Positions 47,906 through 58,364 of a stretch of DNA of 64,000 nt are shown one piece after another (within the stretch, counting starts at the first letter, position 1; each line of letters starts with the position of its first letter). The stretch lies in assembly GCA_030762175.1 (NCBI GenBank), contig CM060840.1, positions 41,501,501-41,565,500 on the forward strand, written 5' to 3'. A program made the translations under genes and the position numbers. The DNA is from Metallyticus violacea (taxonomy: Eukaryota; Arthropoda; Insecta; Mantodea; Metallyticidae). The notes beneath the pieces were generated by a model. The model worked only from the letters and a program-made list of their open reading frames with translations, was not told the origin of the DNA and did no database searches.

Positions 47906-49055
47906 CAATTTGTTTCATTCATCCCTACAGACTTACTCCGCTAGTATTCAGTCCACAATCTACAGACATCGCGAGATCAATGCAGTCAAAGCGACAATAA
48001 ATAAAACATTCAAAACAGGGTATATTTGTTATTGCTTTCGATAACAATATCTATGACTCAGAAAATTTTAGAAGCCTGGATTATGAAAATATTACAATTT
48101 AGTGCTGAGGACTTTAGTACTACGGTTCAAACTTTTATTCCTGAAATTGTTACTTGGTTCCTGAAATCTACCTGACTTTCCATATTGCCCGTTTTCATAG
48201 CCGAAAAATTCATTTTGCTTTGAGTGAACTAAATACAATTTTACTCTAAGCGTTAGCCGACTAGACTAAGCGTGTTGTGTATTTTAAATACGCATACTGA
48301 TAGGGTCGCAAATTTTGATTTATAGGACGTTTTTGACGAATTTATGGGTCGAAACGCAGTCAGAGGAAATACCTTTGTTACATGTCATGCTACACAATGC
48401 GCACTACCGCTCCGTTTTATTTTGAAATAAATTAAATTCTAAAAAGTTGAACAAAGCGAGGATGCTAGTTCCACACATGTTTTAATTGGTCTACAACAAG
48501 TTCCAAGTCTGAGTTACTTTAATTAATAATTTTTTATTATTAAATCCACTATTAATATTTAGAGTGGCTTGAAATGAATGCTATCTTCCTTACCATTCTT
48601 TGGGTAGAGTAAATCTTCAAGTCATTACTTATTTCAATATGTTAACTCCGTCATACGCTTCTATCTTTCTTGTTTTAGACTTCCTGACACTGATGTCTCT
48701 ATTGTTTGGTAGGACACTAATATACAATGCTGCGGAATTGACGCATGCACTTTTCATCCATTTCCGTTAATATTCACTATGTTTTATGTTCTCGATACAT
48801 GAGATAATGATATCAAATATAGCAGATACTACTAATAGTCGGCAGCGCTTCTGCAATGCCTGACTTTGAAGAATCTGCATTTACACTAGAGATAAAAATC
48901 TCAGGAACCCTTGTGAAAAAAGTTTTTTTTTTTAAAATAATAGCATTATGTTTCCAAAATAGTATTGCATTTTTGCGAGTGATACACACTCAAAGACAGT
49001 AGTTTTAAGTACCTGTTCACCATCTTACGAGCCTCGATTCGAGAATTATTAGAGA
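47906..49055. other. AT-rich non-coding stretch
   Basis: No gene or repeat was recognised. Confidence 0.5.

Positions 49056-49086
<31 letters not shown>
49056..49086. repeat. TA microsatellite
   Basis: About 14 TA units immediately upstream of a SINE D copy. Confidence 0.93.
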
Positions 49087-49090
<4 letters not shown>

Positions 49091-49094
49091 TTAC

Positions 49095-49460
49095 ACTAAT
49101 ATGTCTCAGGCCGTAATGCTTGGAAGTTGCCATCGGGAGATTCGGAGTTCAAATTCTTTGGGATCGGTTATTATGCCTATGGATTTTTCCATGGTATTCC
49201 CTGACTGCTAAAGCGAAAGCTGGGATGATTATTTACTTTTCACAAATGTTCCAATCTCCAATTTAATTCCGCAGGGTTGAAGTACCAGGTGAATTGTCTG
49301 TGATGTGTGCGGTGCTGAAGTGACTTGCACTTTGAAAAGCTTTCTTCCCCGATATTTGGTGCCATTGAGGTGCTCTATATGGAAATAATAAAAGTTTGTG
49401 CTCACCGCTCCGGCTCCTAGCACCGTTCCTCCAGGAAGTGCCCCAATTGAGAGCATTGGC
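49095..49460 (+). mobile_element. SINE D, diverged copy
   Basis: Follows the family order: CTCAGGCCGTAATGCTTGGA, CGGAGTTCAAATTC (B-box-like), TTCCATGGTATTCCCTGACT, GGGATGATTATTTACTTTTC, GGTGCTGAAGTGACTTGCAC and CCAGGAAGTGCCCCAATTGAG. It is more mutated than the copies at 31185 and 51405. The 80-codon frame on its minus strand is a by-product. Confidence 0.75.
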
Positions 49461-49464
49461 TGAA

Positions 49465-50410
49465 ATAACAAAATTTCAGCCTATGTCCCTACCAATTCAA
49501 ATCCAATTAATATCTGCTCTGCTAAGTTAAATACAGTGAGGTAGCGTCGTTACCCCGCGTAGCTGTTATACAAATGTTGATCTTTAAAATCAGTAGCTTA
49601 AGGCTGATGTTGAAATTTAAATATCACACTTATCACCAATACTATCATTCTCATGTTTCATTTTCCTGCTTAGGTGGAATTTGCTCGGTTTCAGCTTAGT
49701 GCTCTTTATTTATTTGTTTTATGTGTCGTTTAAAATATTTTAAACAAAATGACAGGATAGTTCAAAGTCCCTCAGATACTTATGTAAGTTATGCCCTCCT
49801 ATTTGATCCTGAGTAACTATAGAATGAATGTTTGAGTCTTTTATGTGTGAAAAATGTTGCATGGATTGTGCTTTGCGAAGCCTTCGTAACGCAGAAATGT
49901 TTGAGCGATCTAAAACAGATGTTACATTAGCCTGAAGTTTCAAAGACTATAGTATATTCAAAATATTTATGTTCTGTCATTTATATTAGCAGAGAGGCAC
50001 AGAGCTATATGAAAGTACATATTGAATAGGCCAAATCCTAAAAAAGGCCGTTAATCCTCAATATAATGAGATACAAATTTGCATTCGTGTGCCTGTTTAT
50101 ATGCTTAGTATGCTTTCTATGCATACAAAAATAAATTCGAAAAGTAAAAAGCAGTCAGGAAATTAGCAGCATTTGATTTTCTCATTGCTTGCAGGTTTGC
50201 AAATGTTCATTCTAGTGCTAATAGTATTGGTAAGGAACAGAGTGTTTTCCCAGTGGAAAGCTTCCAAGTTACAGAAAAGACCGTAGTGTTTGTGTTGTCA
50301 AAAATAACTTAAAAAATAAGACATTTATTCTTTACTATAGTACCCTCTATCACACAAGGAACTTCGCCAGTTACACTTTTAAAGCCCCAACTGCAATAAT
50401 GGTCCAGGAA
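49465..50410. other. Non-coding stretch
   Basis: No recognised gene or repeat. Confidence 0.4.
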
Positions 50411-50414
50411 AAGT

Positions 50415-50765
50415 CTACAGTGTAGACCATCTGAAGTGATTTCCTGAAGATCTAGAAACTCCACATATTCTGCATGTGGAACTTGAAAGCATCCCTCGTA
50501 ACGTTCTCTCTTCTGTTGTCTCTCCCTTTGCTTCCCTCAGTATTCCTTTAGATGTCACTTTTTTCCAATTTACAAAACATACGACCCAATCGACCCGATG
50601 CACTGAGGGGGGACCTTGAGGACATGGGTCGTTTTCTCTGAGAAATGTCCTCAAACATCCCCACACGTGGGGATGCATAAGTACCAGCAAGGTGAATAAG
50701 GGGAGAGGATAGTTTACGCCTTCGGAATCAGAGCAGCAGCCCTGGGTACTTAATATCCAGTGCAC
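50415..50765 (-). CDS. Unassigned 116-codon frame
   Basis: This is one of the longest ATG-to-stop frames in the window and lies in locally GC-richer sequence, so it is less easily explained as chance than the AT-rich frames. It contains several Cys (CCSD near the start, CRICG near the end), no signal peptide, no membrane segment and no motif I recognise. The other minus-strand frames over the same bases are also fairly open, which weakens the case. It could be a decayed repeat, an unspliced exon or chance. Confidence 0.2.
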   Translation of the reverse strand: MHWILSTQGCCSDSEGVNYPLPLFTLLVLMHPHVWGCLRTFLRENDPCPQGPPSVHRVDWVVCFVNWKKVTSKGILREAKGETTEERTLRGMLSSSTCRICGVSRSSGNHFRWSTL

Positions 50766-50769
50766 GTTT

Positions 50770-51400
50770 CAGATGCTTGATTTGTATGCCTATTATTTCT
50801 TGCATGGTCTAAGCGCCCAGAAGTTGCCAGAAAATGTTGATTCATGGAAATTTAAAACTCCAACAATGATGTATATGATGATTATCACAGTTCAAAATTA
50901 CGAATGTTCTCAATATATTCCTCTTCTCAGTTGTTACACATTTTTATACTTATATTTATTTTTTAAAAATAAGCCGTCATAAATGACCTGTCTGTATTAA
51001 ATTGTGTTAAATAGGTGTGTTCTCAAGGCTAGTTTTATTACTAGAAGTTTATAAACGTTTGCGGTTTACATTTCTTCCAAGTTAAATTTACTATACTTTC
51101 TTGTCTTGTCTACCATGTCTTATGAAATTACTAATGTCCAAAAGTTACTTCAATTGTAGCATTACTTGAGGAATACAAATGATGCTTCGAGCTGGCGTAT
51201 GGCGACTTCGTGGTGGGTCTCAAGTCCATCGATGTCCATGCTTACCCATTATTTACATTTGCAAGAATGTCGCACTCATTATCGCTTTGTTCATCGGCAA
51301 TGTTAGATTCCATTTCCAAGTTATCACTGAATTCTCCATTTCTGTAACATCATATCCATCTATTATTCTATTATTCCCTCTTCATACGGCTGCCTCTTTC
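50770..51400. other. Non-coding stretch
   Basis: AT-rich, no recognised feature. A short GC-richer part at 51185-51240 adjoins the SINE D copy. Confidence 0.4.
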
Positions 51401-51404
51401 TGTC

Positions 51405-51765
51405 CACTCTCCCAATGGGAGCACTTGCAAGAGGAAGGGAAGAGGTAAGGAAGACACAGGATCAGCGTGCAGCGACTGCGTGGACGCAGGAGTAGAAACC
51501 TACAAAGTGCAAAACACCGTTATACCGCGCCAGCCCACCTCGCCCTGCCACTTTCCATTCTGTAACAGAAGCAACGTAATGAAATGATATGAAATGGGAG
51601 AGAAACATTAGTGAAAAGTAAATATCCATCCCAGCGTTTGCCTCAGCGTCCAGGGGAAACCAGAAAGAAAAAAAATCAGGATGGCTGGCCCCAAGATACT
51701 TGAACCCAGGACCTCCAGAACACAGTCCCAAGCGTTACCACCTAAGCCACCCTCTAGGTAGGGTG
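51405..51765 (-). mobile_element. SINE D copy
   Basis: On the minus strand: AGAGGGTGGCTTAGGTGGTA (A-box-like), CTGGGTTCAAGTATCTTG (B-box-like), GGTTTCCCCTGGACGCTGAG, GGATGGATATTTACTTTTCA, TTTCATATCATTTCATTACG, GAAAGTGGCAGGGCG, GCGGTATAACGGTG and CTCCCATTGGGA. The element runs parallel to 31185-31605, including the TTTCATATCATTTCATT block. Frames at 51462-51731 and 51179-51448 are by-products. Confidence 0.83.
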
Positions 51766-51769
51766 CATG

Positions 51770-52985
51770 TTACACTTGCACACAAATGGAAGCGATTTAA
51801 ATGGAGAAACAGAAAGATTCTAAACCATTGGTATAGCTTTCGAATATACAGCAGGCCTGTAGTTATATATCGTTTTGGCATAATGCGCACTTATTGCTTA
51901 TTATTTATTTTAAAAACATCAAAGTTAATGGCGTTCTGCTATGGCACTGGGTGATCACAAAAAACAAATCTTATGTAACTTTGTAACAGCAGTAAAATGA
52001 AAGCAGTTGAAGGAATAACAAATAAACCCCACTAATCCAACATTTTGTTCCGGAAATGGTTTCTTTTTTCTGGTGTGTGTTTTCCTGCCTTCAAGATGTC
52101 GTTTCCCCTCACATTCCCCTACTATTCTCAAAACTTACTGAAGGTGCATTCAAAGTCAATATCCACAGCACGAAACAGTGGCATACATCCATCTTGGAAA
52201 GAGATGAACTATGGACCGGAAATTTTCGTCTTCCTTGAAATGACGGTTTTATGCCTGACGACAGCATTGGGCAGAATATTTGCCCGTTAAGGCAGTCCCG
52301 GTAATTTTGGTACACATTGCCAACATTTACTAAGGGAAAGGCGTTGCAAGTGCTGAGGGGAAAGAAGAGTTTCACAACCCTGCTGCGTGCGGGATGAGGG
52401 GATATTCTTTGCCCTGGGGAATACTACATTCTCTTTGAAGAGAAAAGAACAGGGGATGAAGTTCTGTTAGCCAAGTCTACGCACCAGCGTGCCTCAGTGT
52501 TTTGCGTTTTATCTTGCCGAATTGCATGGAAATTTTATAAACGACTTAAAGGTTGTATAGTATAATGAGATTAGCGACATGAAAGGTAAGGGAAATCTGG
52601 AAAGCCTAGTTGGACATCGATTTGTCGGTCGTTTAGATATTCACGTTTTAAGACGCAGTGCTTGCTTCACTTGTCAAAGTGGAAGGAAATTGAGATAGGA
52701 GTTGTTATGCAGTTAGGGAACTTTAACTCACAAGCAGAGATTCTGGAACGTAAGGAAGAGGGAAAACTCCGTCAAGCCATTTAAGATATTTAACTTTTTG
52801 TCTGTCGAGATGAGATGACTTGTCCTTTTATCTGGCTGGAGTAATTTCAGAGCATTTCCCCTCGCCGCTTCCTCCATAAACCACCCTTTTTCGTGCTGGT
52901 TATCATCTTTCTGTTTACCTTTCTTTCAGTTACTCTTAAGCCACTTCCGTGGTTTTCGAAAACGAACAGTATACGAATCAGGTGG
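51770..52985. other. Non-coding; GC-richer at 52040-52480
   Basis: Frames of 60-88 codons overlap on both strands at 52045-52375 with no recognised domain. Several overlapping open frames on both strands suggest stop-poor sequence and not a gene. Confidence 0.35.
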
Positions 52986-52989
52986 GTGT

Positions 52990-52996
52990 TCAAAAA

Positions 52997-53027
<31 letters not shown>

Positions 53028-53061
53028 CAAAGCAAAAAAAAGAAAAGAAAAAGAAAATTTC
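52990..53061. repeat. A-rich (AAAAC)n / (AAAAG)n tract
   Basis: A-rich simple sequence with C and then G interruptions, ending AAAGAAAAAGAAAATTTC. The same 18-base ending recurs at 54838-54855, on the far side of the inverted mariner pair. Confidence 0.9.
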
Positions 53062-53092
53062 TTTACTCATCATCATAATTTTTTATATTTCT

Positions 53093-53655
53093 CAAAGTGG
53101 TCCCCTTAATCCCCGTTAAATGCAATGCTCCTGTCCCAGCGTTTCTGCCAGTCTTCAAAGGCATGCTGAAAATAATTTTTGACAGGTTCTTCAGAATCGC
53201 CTCCGCAGCCTTCATCACTGTTTCTGATGATGCAAAATGCCTCTCACAAAAGTTTTTTTTTCTTCCAATTTTGCGAATAGGAAAAAGTCATAAGGGGTCT
53301 AAATCTGACCTAGGGAGGGCGAGGGAAACACTTCACTGATTTTTGTAAGACATACAACAAAGTTTGCGATGTGCGGCCGTGGTGTAACATACAGCTATCT
53401 TTGAAAGAAGCTCCGCATATTTCTTGTAACATCATGAAACCTGCACGTGAACATCTTTTTGTTCGGGAATCAGCAGTCTCTGAACCCACCGTTCACAAAC
53501 ACGTCTCATGTGCAAATGTTCAATTACCAAAGTGTGGGTGAAGTGAAAATTTTAGAAGTTCTGAAAATGTTCTTAATGTTATTCGACGTTCCTCGCTCAT
53601 GATAACAACAGTGGTGTTAGTGCTTAATATACTCGTAGTTAGAGTCCAGATCCAA
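53093..53655 (-). pseudogene. Mariner pseudogene, left member of inverted pair
   Basis: Reading down on the minus strand: EHLHMRRVCERWVQRLLIPE (about 53525-53470, end of the DNA-binding half and start of the core); a deletion that removes the first catalytic Asp region; a LHH..SQTLLYVLQKSVK relic (about 53395-53340, second Asp region); PRPP with a YSPD-like relic; and a C-terminal AFEDWQKRWDRSIAFNGD (about 53165-53110). Frameshifts are frequent. The C-terminal part is clearly related to the right member at 54290-54800, in opposite orientation. Confidence 0.8.
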
Positions 53656-54285
53656 CTTCCTTTGAAACTGATTACTATTGTATAGCATATTGTTCACCAC
53701 GTGTCACTTACATTTTACTGTAGACTAAAGTGAACATGAAACGTTTACACACCTCTCAAAAATGAGAACCGGACGACATTACAATGAAACTGAATTATGG
53801 TAACAAAATTTTGTAAAGTTAATTTCATCGCGAGAATTCATGAAGGTAAAAAAATAAGATCATTCATTATTGAACAGCTTTCGTATTAAACACACCTTAA
53901 AATTATGCACTAATTTTTAGTTGTTTTCTTAACTGAATCAAAATATTATTTAATAAATTAATGTCGTATGTTTATGACGCCATCGTAATTTAGGCATTAT
54001 CGTCTAGAAGCCTTGGGTTTGCCTCAAAGGCAACCCCAGGAACTTTCCTGTAAGTTGTTTCTATCTACCCAACCTCATGAGGACGGAAGGTACTAGGTGA
54101 TCCGCAAAGTAGGAATTCGGCCTGGAAAGCCAAGATTAGGTTATCTTAAGTTTCTGTGATGCCGATATCACAGTAGTAACCTCTTTTGCAGTAACAGCTA
54201 ACACCTCTCTGTTGTTTTCCGAGCCGTTTGTCCAAATAATAATAATATGGATATATTATTTAGATCCTTGGAACAAATAGCAAAG
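53656..54285. other. Spacer between the inverted mariners
   Basis: AT-rich, with a GC-richer patch at 54000-54190 that may be a fragment of an unrelated repeat. No gene was seen. Confidence 0.4.
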
Positions 54286-54289
54286 CTCT

Positions 54290-54800
54290 GAGTGATAATC
54301 TCCATTCTTACCAACACCGTATAAAGCAAAATTGGTTTTTCTGCTGAAAAACTCATTTTTCGATATTCAAGGAATGATTTACTAGCATGTCATACATGTG
54401 CTGTGACTAAACTGTGACTAAACAATACCATAGAGTTGTCCTAAAAACTCTTGAAAGTCCAAATCACACGTAAAAGTCACATTTCCATGAAAAAAGATAC
54501 ACGGCCCCATTCGCAAATGTTATTGCTGGAAATCTCACAAAAATAAATATGAAGTGTGTCCCTCGCCCTTCCTATAGTCCAGATTTAGCCCCATAAGGCT
54601 TTTTCTTGTTCTCCAAATTCTCCATCATCAGAAGCAGTGGTGAAGGCTCCGGAGGCGAATCTGAAGCTCCTGTCAAAAAGGGTTTCATTGAAGACTGACA
54701 GAAACTTTGGGAAAGGTGCATTGCATCAACTGGGACTTCTTTAAGGAAGTTTATTTATCGAAATTTTGAGGATGAATAAAGATATATGAAAAAAATATAG
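54290..54800 (+). pseudogene. Mariner pseudogene, right member of inverted pair
   Basis: On the plus strand: FFDIQGMIY (about 54350-54380, the usual GV-H-EF region); a decayed stretch to 54540; PSPFLYSPDLAP (54562-54595, third catalytic Asp) with FFLFSK; and a C-terminal KLWERCIASTGTSL near 54705-54750. The N-terminal DNA-binding half and first catalytic Asp are absent. In inverted alignment, 54555-54790 matches 53093-53345 over about 240 bases, and the match extends inward through the TTGCGAAT..GGCCGTG block. Confidence 0.8.
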
Positions 54801-54971
54801 CTTGCACTGTTTTAATTACTTATAACGAAAAAGAAAGAAAGAAAAAGAAAATTTCAGAATTACGAAAGTTTACATTAGTAACATATTTACTACGTTCTAT
54901 ATTACTTTTATTTTACTTATGTTATTTCCCTAGGTTACCTACCACTCAAATGAAGAATTTTTTTACCAAGG

Positions 54972-55252
54972 TGTTGATTTGGTTCATTTACGGACGCTCT
55001 TCAACATCTCAGGTCATCAGCATCCCATTCAGTTCAGGGCGTGAAACGACCGACAAATTTTGCTCAGAGGTCTCTTGAGGTCCTTTTTCGTGCCGTAAAT
55101 GTGCGACACGGGACGTCTTCCCTTCCCTTCCCTTCCGAAGGAAGCCATACTTAGGAGTTTTACGCCCGAAAAAATCCATCGATCCTGGCCGGGTTTGAAC
55201 CCACGATCTTGGGTTTAGAAGACAAGCATGGTTACCACTACACCACCGCGAC
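54972..55252 (-). mobile_element. SINE A, full-length, with TSDs
   Basis: On the minus strand: GGTGGTGTAGTGGTAACC (A-box-like), GTGGGTTCAAACCCGGCC (B box), the standard body, and a tail GTAAATGAACCAAATCAAC. A short CTTCC expansion (GGGAAGGGAAGGGAAG) lies inside the CGGAAGG block. The direct repeats are TTTTTTACCAAGG (54959-54971) and TTTCTCACCAAGG (55253-55265), 11 of 13 identical. The 84-codon frame inside is a by-product. Confidence 0.9.
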
Positions 55253-55269
55253 TTTCTCACCAAGGAAAG

Positions 55270-57862
55270 AGTTTTTCAGTTCCACTTACTAAAACGCTTG
55301 CCACAATGAGAACCTATAGTGCACTGCCCTCAAAGCGGTATATAAGCATCCACTGCCATATGTATATAAAGAGGTGATGATATTTGCTTGGAGCAAGAAC
55401 GGGGCTACGTGGAGGATGCCGATATTTCTATGCAATCATAGAAAAGCAGTTTGCTCATAATCAAGAATCGTCAGTCGCCGCATGTCTTCCTTCCTATTAT
55501 TGTTAAAGTTTTACTGTTCATACGTAATTATTTTAAATTTAGTCTGATATCAACTACAAAATGTAGGTTCCCTTGGACCACTTTTGCACAGTAAAACTAA
55601 TGAATATGTCTGCAGGGTTCATCTAGGGCTTATAACGCAACTCTACTTAAAACGAACTGTTTTGCAAGGATTAAGTTCCAGTTGTCATGTGTTGTTGCAT
55701 GACGTTAGCCTAATGTGCGACATAGACCATGCTTTCTCACCATCATGTGCGTTTGCAAATGGCTAATGACATGATCCCTTGTGCTAACACTACAGGGTCA
55801 ACACTAGAGCTTCGCGCACAAAAGGGGAGATGCGACAATGATGGCATTATACACATGCCCACGTGTGCAGTTTGAGTGAGGTCACGTGTAATTATCGATG
55901 TGTTTGTTCTTGACCCTGTGTTCATTGTAGCAGCGTAAAATCCCATCCAATAGGGAGTTTGTGCCTGATGCGACTTCGTTGAAGTTATCCATATCAAACA
56001 GGAATTTAGTTGCCTTAAATTCACCTAAAATACATAGAGATATAGGAATAATTAGTGTAAAAATAAAAATGACATGAAATAAAAACGATTACAAAAGCAA
56101 ATTGCGTTCTTTATTAAAAATTAACAATAACCTATATGTAATTTAAGGTCTAACTCGTGAAAAAAACTAATATATTAATTTTCTAAATACTCCTATTTAT
56201 GTTGTGATTCCCATTTTACATTATTTCATATTATATAAGGTATTAAGAACTTCTCGCATATCTTCATAGATCAAAATAAAACCTCCTTTGCAACAAACAT
56301 ACAAAAAAAAAACTTTATAAAAAAAAACTAAAAAACTACAGACCGATGGTTTAAGTTGAAACCACGATTTTGCTGCTGTCTGACCTGTCTAGCAGGAGGG
56401 TGCGCTAATGACGTGCATTGCATAGTCTCTTGCAATATACGTGGTTTACCAGTTGCACCAATTGCAGTGAAATATGGAAAGTATCTTGATATGTTTAGCC
56501 GTGCCTATTACCGGAATGGTAAGTCACCCTATCTATTTCTAAATCCCATGTTTCAATCAAACCAATACTTAGAAATGTTTTTGAGATTATGCAGTTAAGA
56601 ATTACCCATTGCCATGCAGAATATAGCGCTATTTCTTTCTACTTTTTATTTTTCAACTAAAAGCAACTGCACTATAATAAACAATGGATCTAAAACAAAT
56701 GCCTGTGTGTTTATGAATAAATATTTATCATAACTCTTGAGTGACTCTCCCCCCAATCACTGTCGTTCATTTCTTTTATAGATAACACTTAAGCTGCTCC
56801 CTGATTTGCTAATACAGTACACACTATTATAAATTGTCTTTATGCTCTAGATGGGCGATGAATGCACTAAGGTCTTTAAACTTGTCCATAGGCAAATGTG
56901 TAAGAAATTCAGATCAAACGATGTGTCCTATCGTTTAAACTACTAGATCACCTAGTCCAGTTCATTTAGGTGTCATTGGACAAGCTCTAGGAGAGACATA
57001 ACGTCACGGTTTACCATGTATCAATATTATGCCTGTCTATTGCAAGAAAGCAATAAACATACGATCACTGACCGTCATGTTAACTTTCGAAAATGAAATA
57101 ACTGACTTAGACACCCACTAATAAATGATAAGAGATAAATTAATCATTGCCAAGTAATAGGTATATACCCATCGTAGCTGTAAGGCTAAAGCATCTCATG
57201 TGCCAAATTGTAAGGTGATTGTTACTCCAGATATTATAATTGTCAGTTTATGTGTGTTCCGTATAATATGATTGCAGTATAATCTTGGTTCTAGGAAAAT
57301 GTGTCAGAATATTATGTGGCACACATTTGCCTTCTTGAAAGCCTGCAACCAGAGCCCAGAACCAAGGGGGTGGTGGGCTAGGCAATATCCGACTCTTATC
57401 CCAACACAACAGACAATGAACAATAAAGTGTAGTTCATCACGCAACACAACTAATCTATGAATTCCATTATCAATATGCTGGCAATATTGCTTTCTGTGT
57501 TATCTACGGATAACAAACATTCCAGCTAAAGAGTTAGTCGCAACAATTGTAAGACAGCGGGAAACTATCACCAGGAATAAGAAAACATCATCCCTGAGAT
57601 AAGAACGATCAATCAAGCAATCAGTTCTAAATATCTAATCAATCAAAATCTTCCCTTCCGCCAATTAATAATTAATTAAACTTTAATTAAAATTATTATT
57701 CCTGTATCACCCCTATCGTTAATTTCCGTTGCACTTTGCGCTTGCGCATAACTCGATCAAAAATGATGCTTCTTCAAACGCTGATAATATTTCAAGTGTT
57801 AGTCTAGGTCTCATTATCCCACATTTTCTCTTAAGCGAATATTTCTCTTTACAATATAGAGA
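55270..57862. other. Mostly AT-rich non-coding stretch
   Basis: No recognised gene. Positions 55560-56020 are GC-richer, with a 93-codon minus-strand frame (55743-56024) that lacks any domain. Positions 57650-57700 are rich in TTAAT. Confidence 0.4.
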
Positions 57863-57962
57863 TGAAATGTTTTTACTTGTATTACATTAAGTTCATCGCC
57901 GAAGAGCACCAAGAATAGCTACAATAGAATCAAGTACGTTATTTTATGCAATTTCTTCGTCA

Positions 57963-58357
57963 GAGGAGAAACAGCGGGAAAAGAAAATATTACCGGGCAC
58001 GTCGCCAAGAACCGCAGGCACCCATGCAAAGCGCAGACCATGGGGTTGGAGAAGATCGACCCTATCCTGGCGTCTGTCCTGTTGGTTATGGAAATTTATC
58101 GAGCGGAGGAATGGCATTGGGAATCATTCACTCATAGAGATACGATGACAGGAAGGAACTGTGTGTCTGGCATCGCGATGAGTGATGTGCAGCTGGGATC
58201 AATACTGGAGGACAGCGGATGGATGAGCAAGAATAGTGGAGGAGTAAACGTGCACTTCCACGTCATTCCCACACATGACTAGATAGATAGACCATTAAGA
58301 TCCGCCCATAAAGCCACAGAGTGTCACCATGAAGTCGCGGTGTTAGTGTCTTCAAAG
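57963..58357 (+). CDS. Candidate exon of unknown gene
   Basis: The interval is bounded by a good splice acceptor (CAATTTCTTCGTCAG before 57963) and a near-perfect donor (TCAAAG then GTAAGT at 58358). It is visibly GC-richer than its surroundings. One frame is open from about 57864 through 58280, ending in TAG; it includes MGLEKIDPILASVLLVMEIY from 58040 and ends HFHVIPTHD. That frame stops 75 bases before the donor, so it would have to be a last coding exon with a spliced 3' UTR, or a non-coding RNA exon. The protein is not recognised. Confidence 0.25.
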
Positions 58358-58364
58358 GTAAGTA

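Noticed and set aside
50655..50675. CCCCACACGTGGGG as a regulatory palindrome
   Set aside because: Only a short imperfect hairpin with an E-box-like core, and no gene context to support regulation.
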